A DNA stretch of 26,489 nucleotides. It comes from Bacilli bacterium (lineage in GTDB: Bacteria; Bacillota_I; Bacilli_A; RF39; UBA660). How positions within the stretch are numbered: the stretch's first letter is position 1; each line of letters starts with the position of its first letter. Below, one piece after another: positions 8,078-16,390 of the stretch. The translations under genes were made by a program, and so were the position numbers. A model generated the notes under the pieces. The model had not been told where the DNA came from. It did no database searches and saw nothing but the letters and a program-made list of their open reading frames with translations. The DNA lies in NCBI GenBank assembly GCA_016302935.1, contig JAEDMO010000007.1, positions 1 to 26,489 on the forward strand. The letters are read 5' to 3'.

Positions 8078-8506
8078 ATGAATAACAATATATTAATCAT
8101 TAACAATATTAGCAAAAAATATCACAATCAAAAAGAAGAAATAACCGCCATTAAAGACTTAACTCTAGAAGTAAAAGATGGCGAATTCATCGCTATAGTA
8201 GGTCCATCCGGTTGTGGAAAATCTTCTCTCTTATCTATTCTATGTGGTTTAGAAAAAAAATCAAATGGAAATATCATTTTCCCAAATCCCCATAAAAGCA
8301 AAATTGGTTATATGCTCCAACAAGATTCTCTTTTCCCTTGGTTAACAATATTTGAAAATTGCTTAATAGGTTTAAAAATAGAAAAAAAACTAACCAAAGA
8401 AAACATACAAAAAGTCAAAGATCTATTAAAAACATACGGATTAAAAGACTTTATGAATAGTTATCCTAAAAGTTTATCTGGTGGTATGAGACAAAGAGTT
8501 GGATGA
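8078..8506 (+). pseudogene. ABC transporter ATPase, N-terminal part (split by the 10.5-kb element)
   Basis: Residues 1-141 of an SsuB/TauB-type ATPase that should power import with the binding protein just upstream. Walker A GPSGCGKSS is at 42-50, the Q-loop MLQQDSLFPW near 79-88, and the signature LSGGMRQR at 133-140. The frame then runs into element DNA: Val141, one foreign Gly, and a TGA stop at 8504-8506. Walker B, the D-loop and the switch His are all missing. They are found in frame at 19020-19361. Joining the halves through the shared CAAAGAGTTG gives 251 residues with GGMRQRVALIRTL intact at the join, the expected family length. As it stands the product cannot hydrolyse ATP. Confidence 0.95.
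8492..8501 (+). repeat. Left attachment-site core, CAAAGAGTTG
   Basis: This 10-bp sequence is identical to that at 19020-19029. Host coding sequence ends here and element DNA begins at 8502. Large serine recombinases typically leave such short identical cores at both ends. The true crossover dinucleotide within it cannot be fixed from one copy. Confidence 0.88.
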
Positions 8507-8553
8507 ATATAGTATAGACACAGGTAGTAATTAAGAAAAGTTGCTTATAGCCC

Positions 8554-8570
8554 ATAAAATAAGGGAAAAA
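8554..8570 (+). repeat. 17-bp subterminal direct repeat, left copy
   Basis: The sequence ATAAAATAAGGGAAAAA, starting 52 bp inside the left core, recurs exactly at 18979-18995, 24 bp inside the right core. The GGG within an A/T background makes chance unlikely. It may be a recombinase or accessory-factor site, or a trace of end duplication. Confidence 0.6.
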
Positions 8571-8600
8571 TCAATATTTAATCTTTTTGATTTTTCTAAA
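8566..8600 (+). terminator. Terminator-like hairpin at the left end of the element
   Basis: AAAAATCAA (8566-8574) pairs with TTGATTTTT (8587-8595) around a 12-base loop. T residues lie in the right arm and there is only a short tail. The stem is A/T-rich, so it is weak. It could stop transcripts entering from the interrupted ABC operon. Confidence 0.4.
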
Positions 8601-8678
8601 AAATAGAATTTTAAATTGAAAATTTTATTCAAGATTTAAGTTAATTTTAAAAGTATAAACAAAGAAAAGAGGTATAAT

Positions 8679-9074
8679 ATGTTGTTAGATAATAATACTA
8701 AAAAAGTTTTTGATTTAATAGATATGTATGATAATTTAAATAATGTTGATAAAGTTAGGTTAGCAATTTATTTATTAAAAAATAAAAACTTCTACATTAA
8801 TTTTAATATTAAAGATATAATTATATTATTAAAAGAAGTATTAAATAAACTAGATTCTAGTAATAGTAAAAATATTGTTAATTTTGCTAAATATAAGCAT
8901 CTATTACTTTTTTCAGCCAAGTATTTAGAACTAACTGAAAAAGAAAAGAAAAATTTTACAATAGAAATGCTATTTAATCTTTTTGAAACTGATTTTAAAG
9001 ATAAAATTATTAATAAAGAAATTAATAAACATTTAAATGTATATGATTATTGTTATGCTATATTAAATAAGTAA
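8679..9074 (+). CDS. Hypothetical protein, element-encoded, predicted all-helical
   Basis: A 131-residue protein that I do not recognise. It is rich in Lys, Asn, Leu and Ile with regular heptad-like spacing (for example FDLIDMYDNLNNVDKVRLAI), suggesting an all-alpha soluble protein. No membrane helix or Cys cluster is seen. A GAAAAGAGG ribosome site precedes the ATG. It converges on the cargo operon, and both share a strong bidirectional terminator just after its stop codon. Its position next to the left end, alone on the plus strand, would suit an element regulator or immunity-type gene, but nothing shows this directly. Confidence 0.6.
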   Translation: MLLDNNTKKVFDLIDMYDNLNNVDKVRLAIYLLKNKNFYINFNIKDIIILLKEVLNKLDSSNSKNIVNFAKYKHLLLFSAKYLELTEKEKKNFTIEMLFNLFETDFKDKIINKEINKHLNVYDYCYAILNK

Positions 9075-9079
9075 AATAA

Positions 9080-9118
9080 ATCCCTAGTAGCTTTAATAGT
9101 TACTAGGGATATTTTTTT
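9080..9118. terminator. Bidirectional Rho-independent terminator between convergent genes
   Basis: A 10-bp perfect stem ATCCCTAGTA (9080-9089) / TACTAGGGAT (9101-9110), with seven T residues after it on the plus strand and a T run on the minus strand reading the other way. It closes both the 131-residue gene and the six-gene minus-strand cargo operon. Confidence 0.9.
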
Positions 9119-9647
9119 ATCTACTTCTACCTTTGATTTCTACCGCATTTTGTTCTTGTAATATTGCTCTATAATCAAAAATATTTGTAATCATTGAAAT
9201 CGGAATAGGATTTATTTGAGGTGATGATTTCATATGTCTTACATAAATATCATCAGTCATTCCATATCCTCCATCTCTTGCAGGAATAAAATAATTTTTA
9301 TAAGCAGGACATTCAATAATTATAAATCCGTATTCATTACAAGGCATAGCACCACCTAAATACCAATCTATTCCTTGATTATTTTGCCCTTCAATATAAT
9401 CTGTTCTTCTATTATCAAAAATATAACCTTTTTGTTTATACAGTTCTAAAACATTTTCAGGAACGCATCTATAGCAATAATCTGGTTTACACTGATAATT
9501 TCCAATTTCTTTAATCACATGATCTCTAACACCTGCTTTTAACTTTTCTTGTAATGTTAATTCCTCACCCAGCAGTTGCTTTTCTTGTATTTTTCTTCTT
9601 TCATCATCATTAGATAACGGCATATTAAAAACATTATATAGCTCCAT
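9117..9647 (-). CDS. Uncharacterised soluble protein, last gene of the cargo operon
   Basis: A protein of about 176 residues that I do not recognise. There is no signal peptide or membrane helix. The N-terminal third is charged and helical. The C-terminal two thirds look like a compact domain with notable motifs: YRCVPENVLELYKQKGYI, a GIDWYLGGAMP segment, ECPAYKNYFIPARDGGYGM and VRHMKSSPQINPIPISMI. The pattern of an early YR, a central hydrophobic strand ending in FIPA and a late PIPISMI loosely recalls small ADP-ribosyltransferase-like or mobile-element domains, but I see no decisive catalytic Glu, so this is speculation. Four Cys residues occur (QCKPDYCYRC and PC/EC). I chose the fifth-codon ATG at 9647 because GGAGGT lies just before it, over the longer start. 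Confidence 0.7.
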   Translation of the reverse strand: MELYNVFNMPLSNDDERRKIQEKQLLGEELTLQEKLKAGVRDHVIKEIGNYQCKPDYCYRCVPENVLELYKQKGYIFDNRRTDYIEGQNNQGIDWYLGGAMPCNEYGFIIIECPAYKNYFIPARDGGYGMTDDIYVRHMKSSPQINPIPISMITNIFDYRAILQEQNAVEIKGRSR

Positions 9648-9677
9648 TTGTACCTCCATACTATTATTAGTATATAC

Positions 9678-10148
9678 CTAAATTATATTGAATAATGATA
9701 AAAATCCTATTATCGCAATTATTATGATGATAAATGTAAATAATAAATTTATTTTACCTTCTTTTGCCACATACTTTATAGTTTTTTTATCATTTTCAAT
9801 TTGTGGATATACTAAATAAAATTTTTTAAATATTTTATGTCTTATTACACACCAATCATTTAAATTCATTTTAACATCGTCAGTTGTATTTTTTATAAAT
9901 AATGAATACGCATCTGTATTACAAACTCTTACTAATAAATAATCATATTTTCTATCACTTCTTTTAATATTAATCGAGCCAGTTTCTATGATTGATAAAT
10001 CCCCTTTTATATCAATATATAAAAGACTTTTTATGCATGACATAATTCTATACTTAAAAATTTTTAATACAGGTAAAGCAATTAAATTAGATTCTAAATA
10101 ATGGATGTATTGTATATAATTATTTTCATTTACAATTTTTGTTGACAT
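9678..10148 (-). CDS. Tail-anchored hypothetical membrane protein of the cargo operon
   Basis: A 156-residue protein with a hydrophilic domain (1-130) and one strongly hydrophobic C-terminal helix (about 134-154, LLFTFIIIIIAIIGFLSLF). The main domain is therefore predicted in the cytoplasm. It has alternating beta-like stretches (KGDLSIIETGSINI, YDYLLVRVCN, NDWCVIRHKIFKKFYLVYP), which might form a PH-like or similar beta fold. I do not recognise a family. A GAAGGAAGGT site precedes the ATG, and the gap to the gene before is 24 bp. Confidence 0.65.
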   Translation of the reverse strand: MSTKIVNENNYIQYIHYLESNLIALPVLKIFKYRIMSCIKSLLYIDIKGDLSIIETGSINIKRSDRKYDYLLVRVCNTDAYSLFIKNTTDDVKMNLNDWCVIRHKIFKKFYLVYPQIENDKKTIKYVAKEGKINLLFTFIIIIIAIIGFLSLFNII

Positions 10149-10172
10149 TTTTTACCTTCCTTCTTTTATAGA

Positions 10173-10568
10173 TCAATTTTTATCCTTTTCATTAGAATTT
10201 ACAGTTAAATAATTGCTAATATTTCCTTTATCATCTTTAATCCAAATATAATATTTTTTATATCTATAAATTGATATTGAAGCAATATTATTTTCTATTT
10301 TATTCCAACATAAATTTTTAGAATCTGGTTTTGATTTAGTTGATTTTACACAATATTCTATTGGATCACCAGATGTTGTGATATATAATTTACCATCATG
10401 AATTTCAACAGTTTCTATTTTCGCACTCATATCATCTCCAACTTTTACATAATATGAATTGCTTTCCTTATTATTTGGCAAAATGTTATAGGCAACAACA
10501 AAAGCGAATACACATAAAACAAATATACCAGAAACTATTATAAAAGTAGTTGAATTATTATTTTTCAT
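10173..10568 (-). CDS. Membrane-anchored protein with Ig-like extracytoplasmic domain
   Basis: A 131-residue protein with one N-terminal membrane segment (about 8-28) and an outside domain. The domain resembles bacterial Ig-like repeats common in low-GC Firmicutes: a Cys strand (EYCVKS), then CWNKIENN, then YRYKKYYIWIKDDKGNISNY. The two Cys (in EYC and LCW) may form a disulfide. Its ATG overlaps the end of the Ca2+-ATPase gene by 11 bp, and its ribosome site (GGAGGT) lies inside that gene, so the two are tightly coupled. A partner or regulator of the pump is possible but unproven. Confidence 0.7.
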   Translation of the reverse strand: MKNNNSTTFIIVSGIFVLCVFAFVVAYNILPNNKESNSYYVKVGDDMSAKIETVEIHDGKLYITTSGDPIEYCVKSTKSKPDSKNLCWNKIENNIASISIYRYKKYYIWIKDDKGNISNYLTVNSNEKDKN

Positions 10569-13188
10569 TATTTTTTACCTCCGTATAATCTTTAAATAAT
10601 TTTACATATAATGGTTTAACTAATTCTCCTAGTACAAATACAGCAAAACATATACCTAGTGTAATTAAAACATTATTTATTCCTATATTATCTACTATAA
10701 AGAATTTTGATAATCCTGTAGTTAAGACAATAATTTGAATTACTACTATTACCGCTAATCCAATAGATAATCTCTTATTATCAAAAATATTTTTATTTAG
10801 AACTGATTTTTTAAGATTTCTACATGTTAGAGAATATAGCAATTCATTTGCTATTAAAAATATAAACATTAAAGAACCAGCAGTATTTACATCATAATTT
10901 TTTGAATAATATATAAATAGTACTAGCATTACAGCAGATCTAACAATAGCACTTATTACAATTTTTGCCGTTAAAAAAGGAGTAAAGAAACTTGAATTAA
11001 ATCTATTAGAAGGCATATTTTCCATTACATCTTTTTCACTTTTCTCAAAAGCAAGCATAATTGCTGGAATAGAATCAGTAACTAAATTCAACCATAATAA
11101 TTGAAGTGTTGTAAACATTTCCATATTCATAAGCATAGAAGCAAAAACAAGTATAACTTCAACAATGTTTCCCGCAAGCAAATATAAAATTACTTTTTTA
11201 ATATTTGTGGTTATTCTTCTACCTTCTTCAACACCATCTACAATTGTAGAAAAACTATCATCAACTAAAATACAGTCAGCAACTTTTTTTACAACTTCAG
11301 TACCAGTAATTCCCATACCTATACCAATATCAGCTTTTTGAATTGCTGGGGCATCATTTACTCCATCTCCTGTCATAGCAACTACATAACCAAGTGATTG
11401 TAACGCTTCAACAATTCTTAATTTTGTACTAGGTGTAATTCTAGCATATACTTGATATTTTTTTACAGCATCAAGAAGTTCATCATCTGTCATTTTATCG
11501 ACGAATTTACCTTCAATTGCTTTATCATCAGTATCAATTATATTAACATCTTTAGCTATTGCAATGGCAGTATTAATACTGTCACCAGTTATCATAACGG
11601 GTTTTAATCCTGCTTTATGACAAATACTAATTGCACTTGGAACACTTTCTCTTGGAGGATCCATCATTCCAATTAGTCCAATGAATGTCATATCATGTTC
11701 TGGATCATCAATGTTTTGATTTTTAAATGCAAAGGCAAGTAGTCTTAATGATTTCCTAGATTGCTGTTTTTCAATATCAAATATCTTTTGTCTATATTCA
11801 GGACTCATCATATATATTTTTCCATTTACAATATAGTGATTACAATTATTTATAACTGAATCCAAGCTTCCTTTTGTAAAAGAATATATTTTTTCATCCA
11901 TATTATTTATTGTTGTCATCATTTTTCTATCAGAATCAAACGGATACTCTTTTATTCTTGTTTTATTATTTAATGGAAAATTAATATTTTCTAAATATTT
12001 ATAAATTGAAACTTCGGTTTCATCACCTATATAAATATCATTGTTCTTTACAACATTTTGGCATAGTGATGCACACCATTTTAACAAATCACTATTAGGA
12101 ATATTATCATTATCGCTATATAAGTTTTCATTAACATATATAGATTTTACCAACATCTTATTTTGTGTTATTGTTCCTGTTTTATCCGAACAAATTATAT
12201 CAGTTGATCCAAGAGTTTCAACAGAAGCAATTTTTCTTATAATAACATTTCTTTTTGCCATAGCACTCATTCCAAGTGATAATATAATGGTTATTATTGA
12301 ACTCATTCCTTCAGGTATTGCAGCAACAGCAAGAGATATTGATAGCATTAAAATATCAAAAAAATCGTTTTTCATAAGAAGTCCTAAGCCCATCATAACA
12401 ATAATAATTGCAAGAATTATATACGTTAATACTTTACTTATTTGATTTACCTTTTTTTGAAGTGGTGTTATATCTGCTTTTTTATCAATTAAACTTATTG
12501 CTATTTTACCTAACTCTGTATTCATACCTGTTGCACATACAAGAACAAAAGCATGACCATTAGTAACGTTGCAACCAGCATAAACCATATTTTTTCTTTC
12601 ATATAATTCTTTTTCATCGGTTATATTTTCACTATTTTTCTTTATTGATTTAGACTCGCCAGTTAAGGTAGATTCATTTATCTCTAAACTTTCAGAAGAT
12701 ATGATTCTAGCATCAGCTGAAACATAATCGCCAGCTTCTAATTCTATTATATCTCCAATAACAATATTTCTAACATCAATAGATTCTTTTATACCATTTC
12801 TTATAACATAATTATTGGTTATAAACATTTTATTTAATTCTTGAATAGCAACATCTGCTTTCTTTTCTTGAATAAAGCTCAATACTGCATTAATTATAAC
12901 TATAATAATAATTATTATTGAATCAACATAAGATTCATGCTGAATATATGATATAACAGCTGAAAATATAGAGGCAAAAATAAGTAAAATAACCATAAAA
13001 TCTTTAAATTGCTCCAAAAACAATGCTATATTTGATTTTTTCTTTTGTTCGGCTAATTTATTCTCACCATACTTTTCTAATCTTTTCTTTGCTTCTTCTT
13101 CAGTAAGACCTCGTTCACTAGATTCTAGTCTTTTGTATAATTCATTCACAGTTTCATTATAATAATTTAATTTCTTTTCTTCTTTCAT
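10558..13188 (-). CDS. P-type Ca2+-transporting ATPase (PMCA/SERCA-like, P2 class)
   Basis: An 876-residue cation pump, predicted to export Ca2+ using ATP. All P-type landmarks are present: TGES at 176-179 (actuator), PEG at 292-294 in helix M4, the phosphorylated Asp335 in CSDKTGTIT, KGSLD near 439-443 (nucleotide pocket), TGDSINTA near 534-541, TGDGVNDAP at 606-614. Helix M5 has GNIVEV (673-678) and M6 has NLVTD (701-705), matching Ca2+-coordinating residues of SERCA-type pumps. An N-terminal cation-ATPase domain and C-terminal M7-M10 are complete. Full length is normal for bacterial PMCA-type pumps. Unusually, it is cargo of a mobile element and lies between zinc-ribbon, protease and Ig-like membrane genes. 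Ca2+ rather than Mn2+ is the likely ion but is inferred. Confidence 0.93.
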   Translation of the reverse strand: MKEEKKLNYYNETVNELYKRLESSERGLTEEEAKKRLEKYGENKLAEQKKKSNIALFLEQFKDFMVILLIFASIFSAVISYIQHESYVDSIIIIIIVIINAVLSFIQEKKADVAIQELNKMFITNNYVIRNGIKESIDVRNIVIGDIIELEAGDYVSADARIISSESLEINESTLTGESKSIKKNSENITDEKELYERKNMVYAGCNVTNGHAFVLVCATGMNTELGKIAISLIDKKADITPLQKKVNQISKVLTYIILAIIIVMMGLGLLMKNDFFDILMLSISLAVAAIPEGMSSIITIILSLGMSAMAKRNVIIRKIASVETLGSTDIICSDKTGTITQNKMLVKSIYVNENLYSDNDNIPNSDLLKWCASLCQNVVKNNDIYIGDETEVSIYKYLENINFPLNNKTRIKEYPFDSDRKMMTTINNMDEKIYSFTKGSLDSVINNCNHYIVNGKIYMMSPEYRQKIFDIEKQQSRKSLRLLAFAFKNQNIDDPEHDMTFIGLIGMMDPPRESVPSAISICHKAGLKPVMITGDSINTAIAIAKDVNIIDTDDKAIEGKFVDKMTDDELLDAVKKYQVYARITPSTKLRIVEALQSLGYVVAMTGDGVNDAPAIQKADIGIGMGITGTEVVKKVADCILVDDSFSTIVDGVEEGRRITTNIKKVILYLLAGNIVEVILVFASMLMNMEMFTTLQLLWLNLVTDSIPAIMLAFEKSEKDVMENMPSNRFNSSFFTPFLTAKIVISAIVRSAVMLVLFIYYSKNYDVNTAGSLMFIFLIANELLYSLTCRNLKKSVLNKNIFDNKRLSIGLAVIVVIQIIVLTTGLSKFFIVDNIGINNVLITLGICFAVFVLGELVKPLYVKLFKDYTEVKNNEK

Positions 13189-13209
13189 ATTTTTTAACTC
13201 CTTTAAATT

Positions 13210-13389
13210 CTAATCAACAATATAAGACGCCACAAATAGCAATATTACAAAAAGTAATAAGGCAAAGGCAATAATTGTACCTATATTTATTAAAATATAA
13301 TGTGTATTACTTTTTAATCTACATCCACAGTTTCTACAATACAAATCTGTATTTCTATTTGTTCCTCCACAGTTATAGCATGTTTTCAT
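13210..13389 (-). CDS. 59-residue zinc-ribbon membrane microprotein
   Basis: A short gene read from a GGGAG ribosome site and an ATG at 13389. The protein begins MKTCYNCGG and has a second pair CRNCGC near residues 18-23, together a four-Cys zinc ribbon (CxxC...CxxC). One hydrophobic helix follows (about 33-56). The ribbon is therefore predicted at the cytoplasmic face of a single membrane span. It sits 13 bp after the metalloprotease gene and 21 bp before the Ca2+-ATPase gene. It resembles the N-terminal ribbon-plus-helix part of the neighbouring metalloprotease, which could reflect duplication or a paired function. Confidence 0.8.
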   Translation of the reverse strand: MKTCYNCGGTNRNTDLYCRNCGCRLKSNTHYILINIGTIIAFALLLFVILLFVASYIVD

Positions 13390-13402
13390 ATGTATTTTCT
13401 CC

Positions 13403-14569
13403 CTATAATTTTTGCTTAATTATTTGTATAATTTCATAACTGCTATTCTTCATATTTTCCTTATGAAGATAATAATCATGTATAGCTTCAGCAATGGTTT
13501 CATCAGCAATTAAATTACCATTTTTATCTTTAACACCAGCATATTTTGAAATGGTTAATGCAAAGTCTTCAATATTCAAATTCAAATTATATTTATTGTT
13601 ATAATTTTCTAAAGCTTTATAGATTATTGACAAAGAAAATTCTCCTGTATCAAAATCATTCATAACATTATTTATTTTTTCTTCATTTTCTTCAGTTACA
13701 AATGTAATATTATTTAAATTATTTTGTCTTAAAAACATCGTGAAAGAAATATAATGTCCAAGTTCATGAGCAATAGTGCTTTCCCAAGTTGCATCATTAA
13801 CATACCATCCACTTCCAACAACACTTGATATCGGTTCATTCATAATATCTTCATTTAAAAAATAATAACTATTTAAAAGTATTTGAGTTTTATTTACTTT
13901 ATTATATTTCGTAATATCTTCATTGGCATTAACAAATTGAAACATAGGTTGAAAACGAGCAATATATTCTTTATTAGTTGAAGCATTTGTAATAGATATG
14001 TTGGTCAAAGCGCCAGATATGTTAGGAAATAGATTATACATTTCTTCAATTACACCAATTATTTTTTTTGAAACATTGTCTGATGCATCACAAAAACTTA
14101 CTATGGGAATAGAGGTTTTATTTTGTATTTCATATTCATATTGTGATGTTTCAATTTTATGACTACATTTCCAACTTTGATTATCTAAATCCTCTATTAT
14201 CAGGTTCAATGCCTCATCATAGCTGTTGACTATTTTATTGCTATAAGAGTTATTAGTATTTAATATTGAAACATTGTAACCATAAATATAACCATTTGCT
14301 TTTCTTTTCAAGTAGAAAAACGGCTTATATAAATCATTTCCTCTTATGATACTAATCATAAAGAAACTAATAAAAGCAAGTGATGCAACACTAACCATAA
14401 CAGAAAAATTATCTTCTTTTTTTACTGCTGCTCCGTTAAGAATGTTCTCAACATTTTCTTTATTTCTTATAAAAGAATATCCTTTTGCAGTCCAATGACC
14501 ACATTTATAGCAAAAATTATCGTCTTTTTCTATTTCATCAGCATCACAATATTGATTTAAACAATTCAT
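13403..14569 (-). CDS. Membrane-anchored zincin metalloprotease with N-terminal zinc ribbon
   Basis: A 388-residue protein, first gene of the cargo operon. A zinc ribbon at the N-terminus (Cys3, Cys8, Cys20, Cys23) is followed by one membrane helix (about 55-75). The remaining roughly 310 residues are predicted outside the cell and end in a metalloprotease domain: HELGH at 268-272 supplies two zinc His and the catalytic Glu269. ISKYAGV near 340-346 and Glu361 in TIAEAIHDYY look like the Tyr and third ligand of anthrax-lethal-factor-like or PPEP-like zincins. The assignment to that subgroup is from the motif pattern only. A GGTGAT ribosome site precedes the ATG. Natural substrates are unknown; the operon's other membrane proteins are possible targets. 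Confidence 0.8.
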   Translation of the reverse strand: MNCLNQYCDADEIEKDDNFCYKCGHWTAKGYSFIRNKENVENILNGAAVKKEDNFSVMVSVASLAFISFFMISIIRGNDLYKPFFYLKRKANGYIYGYNVSILNTNNSYSNKIVNSYDEALNLIIEDLDNQSWKCSHKIETSQYEYEIQNKTSIPIVSFCDASDNVSKKIIGVIEEMYNLFPNISGALTNISITNASTNKEYIARFQPMFQFVNANEDITKYNKVNKTQILLNSYYFLNEDIMNEPISSVVGSGWYVNDATWESTIAHELGHYISFTMFLRQNNLNNITFVTEENEEKINNVMNDFDTGEFSLSIIYKALENYNNKYNLNLNIEDFALTISKYAGVKDKNGNLIADETIAEAIHDYYLHKENMKNSSYEIIQIIKQKL

Positions 14570-14606
14570 AATTTATCACCACTAAATATTCCACTACTAT
14601 AAATAA

Positions 14607-14612
14607 AGTATA
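14607..14612 (-). promoter_or_regulatory. Candidate -10 box of the cargo operon
   Basis: TATACT on the minus strand, about 38 bp before the metalloprotease ATG. The -35 region is weak (TACACT at about 17 bp). It is the only plausible promoter seen in the gap between the operon and the relaxase remnant. Confidence 0.35.
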
Positions 14613-14645
14613 ACACATTTTACTAAAAAAGTGTACATATCGTAA

Positions 14646-15965
14646 ATTTTTCTTAAAAATACTCTACAAGAACAAGTCTATTCTAAATTAAAAGGTAATA
14701 AAATATATTATAATGATGGCAAGAATACCAATCTATTAAATGGTGATATCATTACGAGTGGAAAAGATTTTTTTCAAAGTTTGGGAATGAAGTTTAAAGA
14801 AAGTAACAGAACTCATCAAGTTGGAAAAGACAAAGGTAAACCTATTCTAGTACCTGATATAAAATCTAAAGAAGATATACCAGAAAAAGTAAAAAAATTT
14901 TTTGATGAAAGTTATAGTTTTTTAGAAAATCTTGTTGGTAAAGATAATGTTATTTATGCTGAAATACACTACGATGAAGATACTCCACATTTACACTTTT
15001 ATTTTATGCCGATTGTAAGTGTTGTTAAAAGAAAAGTATTTGAAACCGATTCAAATGGTAATATAGTTTATCGCGAAGGTATAGATAAAAAAGGTAATAA
15101 AAAAATGTATCCAGTTCAAAAAAAGGATATAAATGGAAAAAATATTTTTAAAACTGAAACCGGAAAATTTTTAAATTGTGATCAGTTCTGGAAAAATTTA
15201 GGTGGGAAAACTTCTTATGCAAAAATACAAGATGATTATAATAAATTCATTACTGAAAAAGGTTATAATCTCTTTCGTGGTGTTATCGGTGATAATAAAC
15301 ATCATAAGACTAAAGTCGAAAAAGAAATTGATGATTTAAATGACAAAATTAAAGAAATGAAAACTGAATTTGAGAGAAACAAAAAATTAAATGATATAGA
15401 AATAGAAACTACAAAAGAAATTTCAAAAATAGATTCAAAAGATATTTTAAATCCAGTGAAAAGAAAAGTTGTTGGTTATAAAGAAGAAGATGTTAATAAA
15501 TTGATTGACTATTCTAAACAAATTCAAAAACAGAATTCTAATAATCAAGGTATTATCAAGAAAAAAGATGTATTAATAAATGAACTTACTGATAAAGTGG
15601 AAACACTACAAAGTGAGAATACTAAATTAAAAGATGGTCGTGCTATTAAAGAACGAGATACCAAAATATATGAGCAACAACAAACTATATCTAAACAAAA
15701 AAATATAATCAAAGAAAAAAATTCAATAATAGAAAAGTTAGAAGAAAAAGTTAATGAAATACAAGAAACATTTAATAACTTTAAAGAAAAAATGTTTAAC
15801 TTCTGTGATAAGATTTGTAGAGCTTTAGGTCATAAAATAGGAATTCATTTTTCTAAAAATAGTGAAATTAATTATAATGATATGGAATACTATGCTAAAA
15901 ATATTAATCGTAAGTATGAAAAAAGTGAAAAAAATAAATCTGATGATTTTGAAATAGGAATGTAA
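14646..15965 (+). pseudogene. MobV-type (Pre/Mob) relaxase lacking its N-terminus
   Basis: Relaxases nick plasmid or element DNA at oriT to begin transfer. The MobV metal-binding motif is present: IHYDEDTPHLH, with His63, His70 and His72 counted from the TTG at 14781. A long charged coiled coil follows (about 150-330). The frame is open from 14646 and encodes recognisable relaxase residues (GDIITSGKDFF, as in the family's 'ITSDKDFF') but has no ATG, TTG or GTG before 14781. In MobM of pMV158 some 85 residues containing the catalytic His motif (HNER) come first; none is seen here or in other frames. The gene therefore appears 5'-truncated, and its product from TTG or ATG 14787 should be inactive alone. 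Confidence 0.8.
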
Positions 15966-16118
15966 GTATTTTAACTCTCAATATTAAAAAGACTTTTGTA
16001 ACCAAAATAAAAAAATATGTGTTGTATAAATGTGATAATAAAATTAATAATAACCTTTTTATAAAAAATGTACCAAAATTAAAATTAATAATTAAGTAGT
16101 GATTGGAGGATTGATAGT

Positions 16119-16175
16119 ATGGAAAAAAGTTTACAAAAAAGTTATTACAAATGTCTTTTTATCTCCCAAACTTGA
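16119..16175 (+). CDS. Possible 18-residue leader peptide
   Basis: An ATG preceded by GGAGG at suitable spacing opens an 18-codon frame (begins MEKSLQKSYYKC) ending in TGA. It is too short to support as a functional gene. It may be a leader peptide for the genes that follow, or a remnant of one. No attenuator hairpin is clear. Confidence 0.2.
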   Translation: MEKSLQKSYYKCLFISQT

Positions 16176-16193
16176 ATATGAAAGGGGTAAACA

Positions 16194-16319
16194 ATGACAT
16201 ACAATATTATTGATATTGTGGATAAAAATTTAACTGATACTAAATTAAAAGAAATAATTAATAAAAAGTTGTATAAAATCATTGAACTAATGGAGTTTAA
16301 TGTTAATTATTCAGAATAG
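16194..16319 (+). CDS. 41-residue small protein upstream of the recombinase
   Basis: Starts MTYNIIDIVDKNL with a good AAAGGGG ribosome site and ends in TAG. It is predicted helical with no membrane segment. It lies between the relaxase remnant and the recombinase gene, where many recombinase-bearing elements carry small accessory ORFs. I do not recognise a family. The rest of the 425-bp gap (15966-16390) holds only the possible leader peptide and A/T-rich DNA with a TATAAT at 16324-16329 that could serve the recombinase. Confidence 0.5.
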   Translation: MTYNIIDIVDKNLTDTKLKEIINKKLYKIIELMEFNVNYSE

Positions 16320-16390
16320 ATGTTATAATAGTATTGGTTATAAGTTTAACTTAAAACTTAATTATTGCCTTGAGTTAGGAGGTAATAGTT

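Noticed and set aside
9117..9647. Firm call as an ADP-ribosyltransferase toxin
   Set aside because: The resemblance is loose and no catalytic Glu or NAD-binding signature could be identified.
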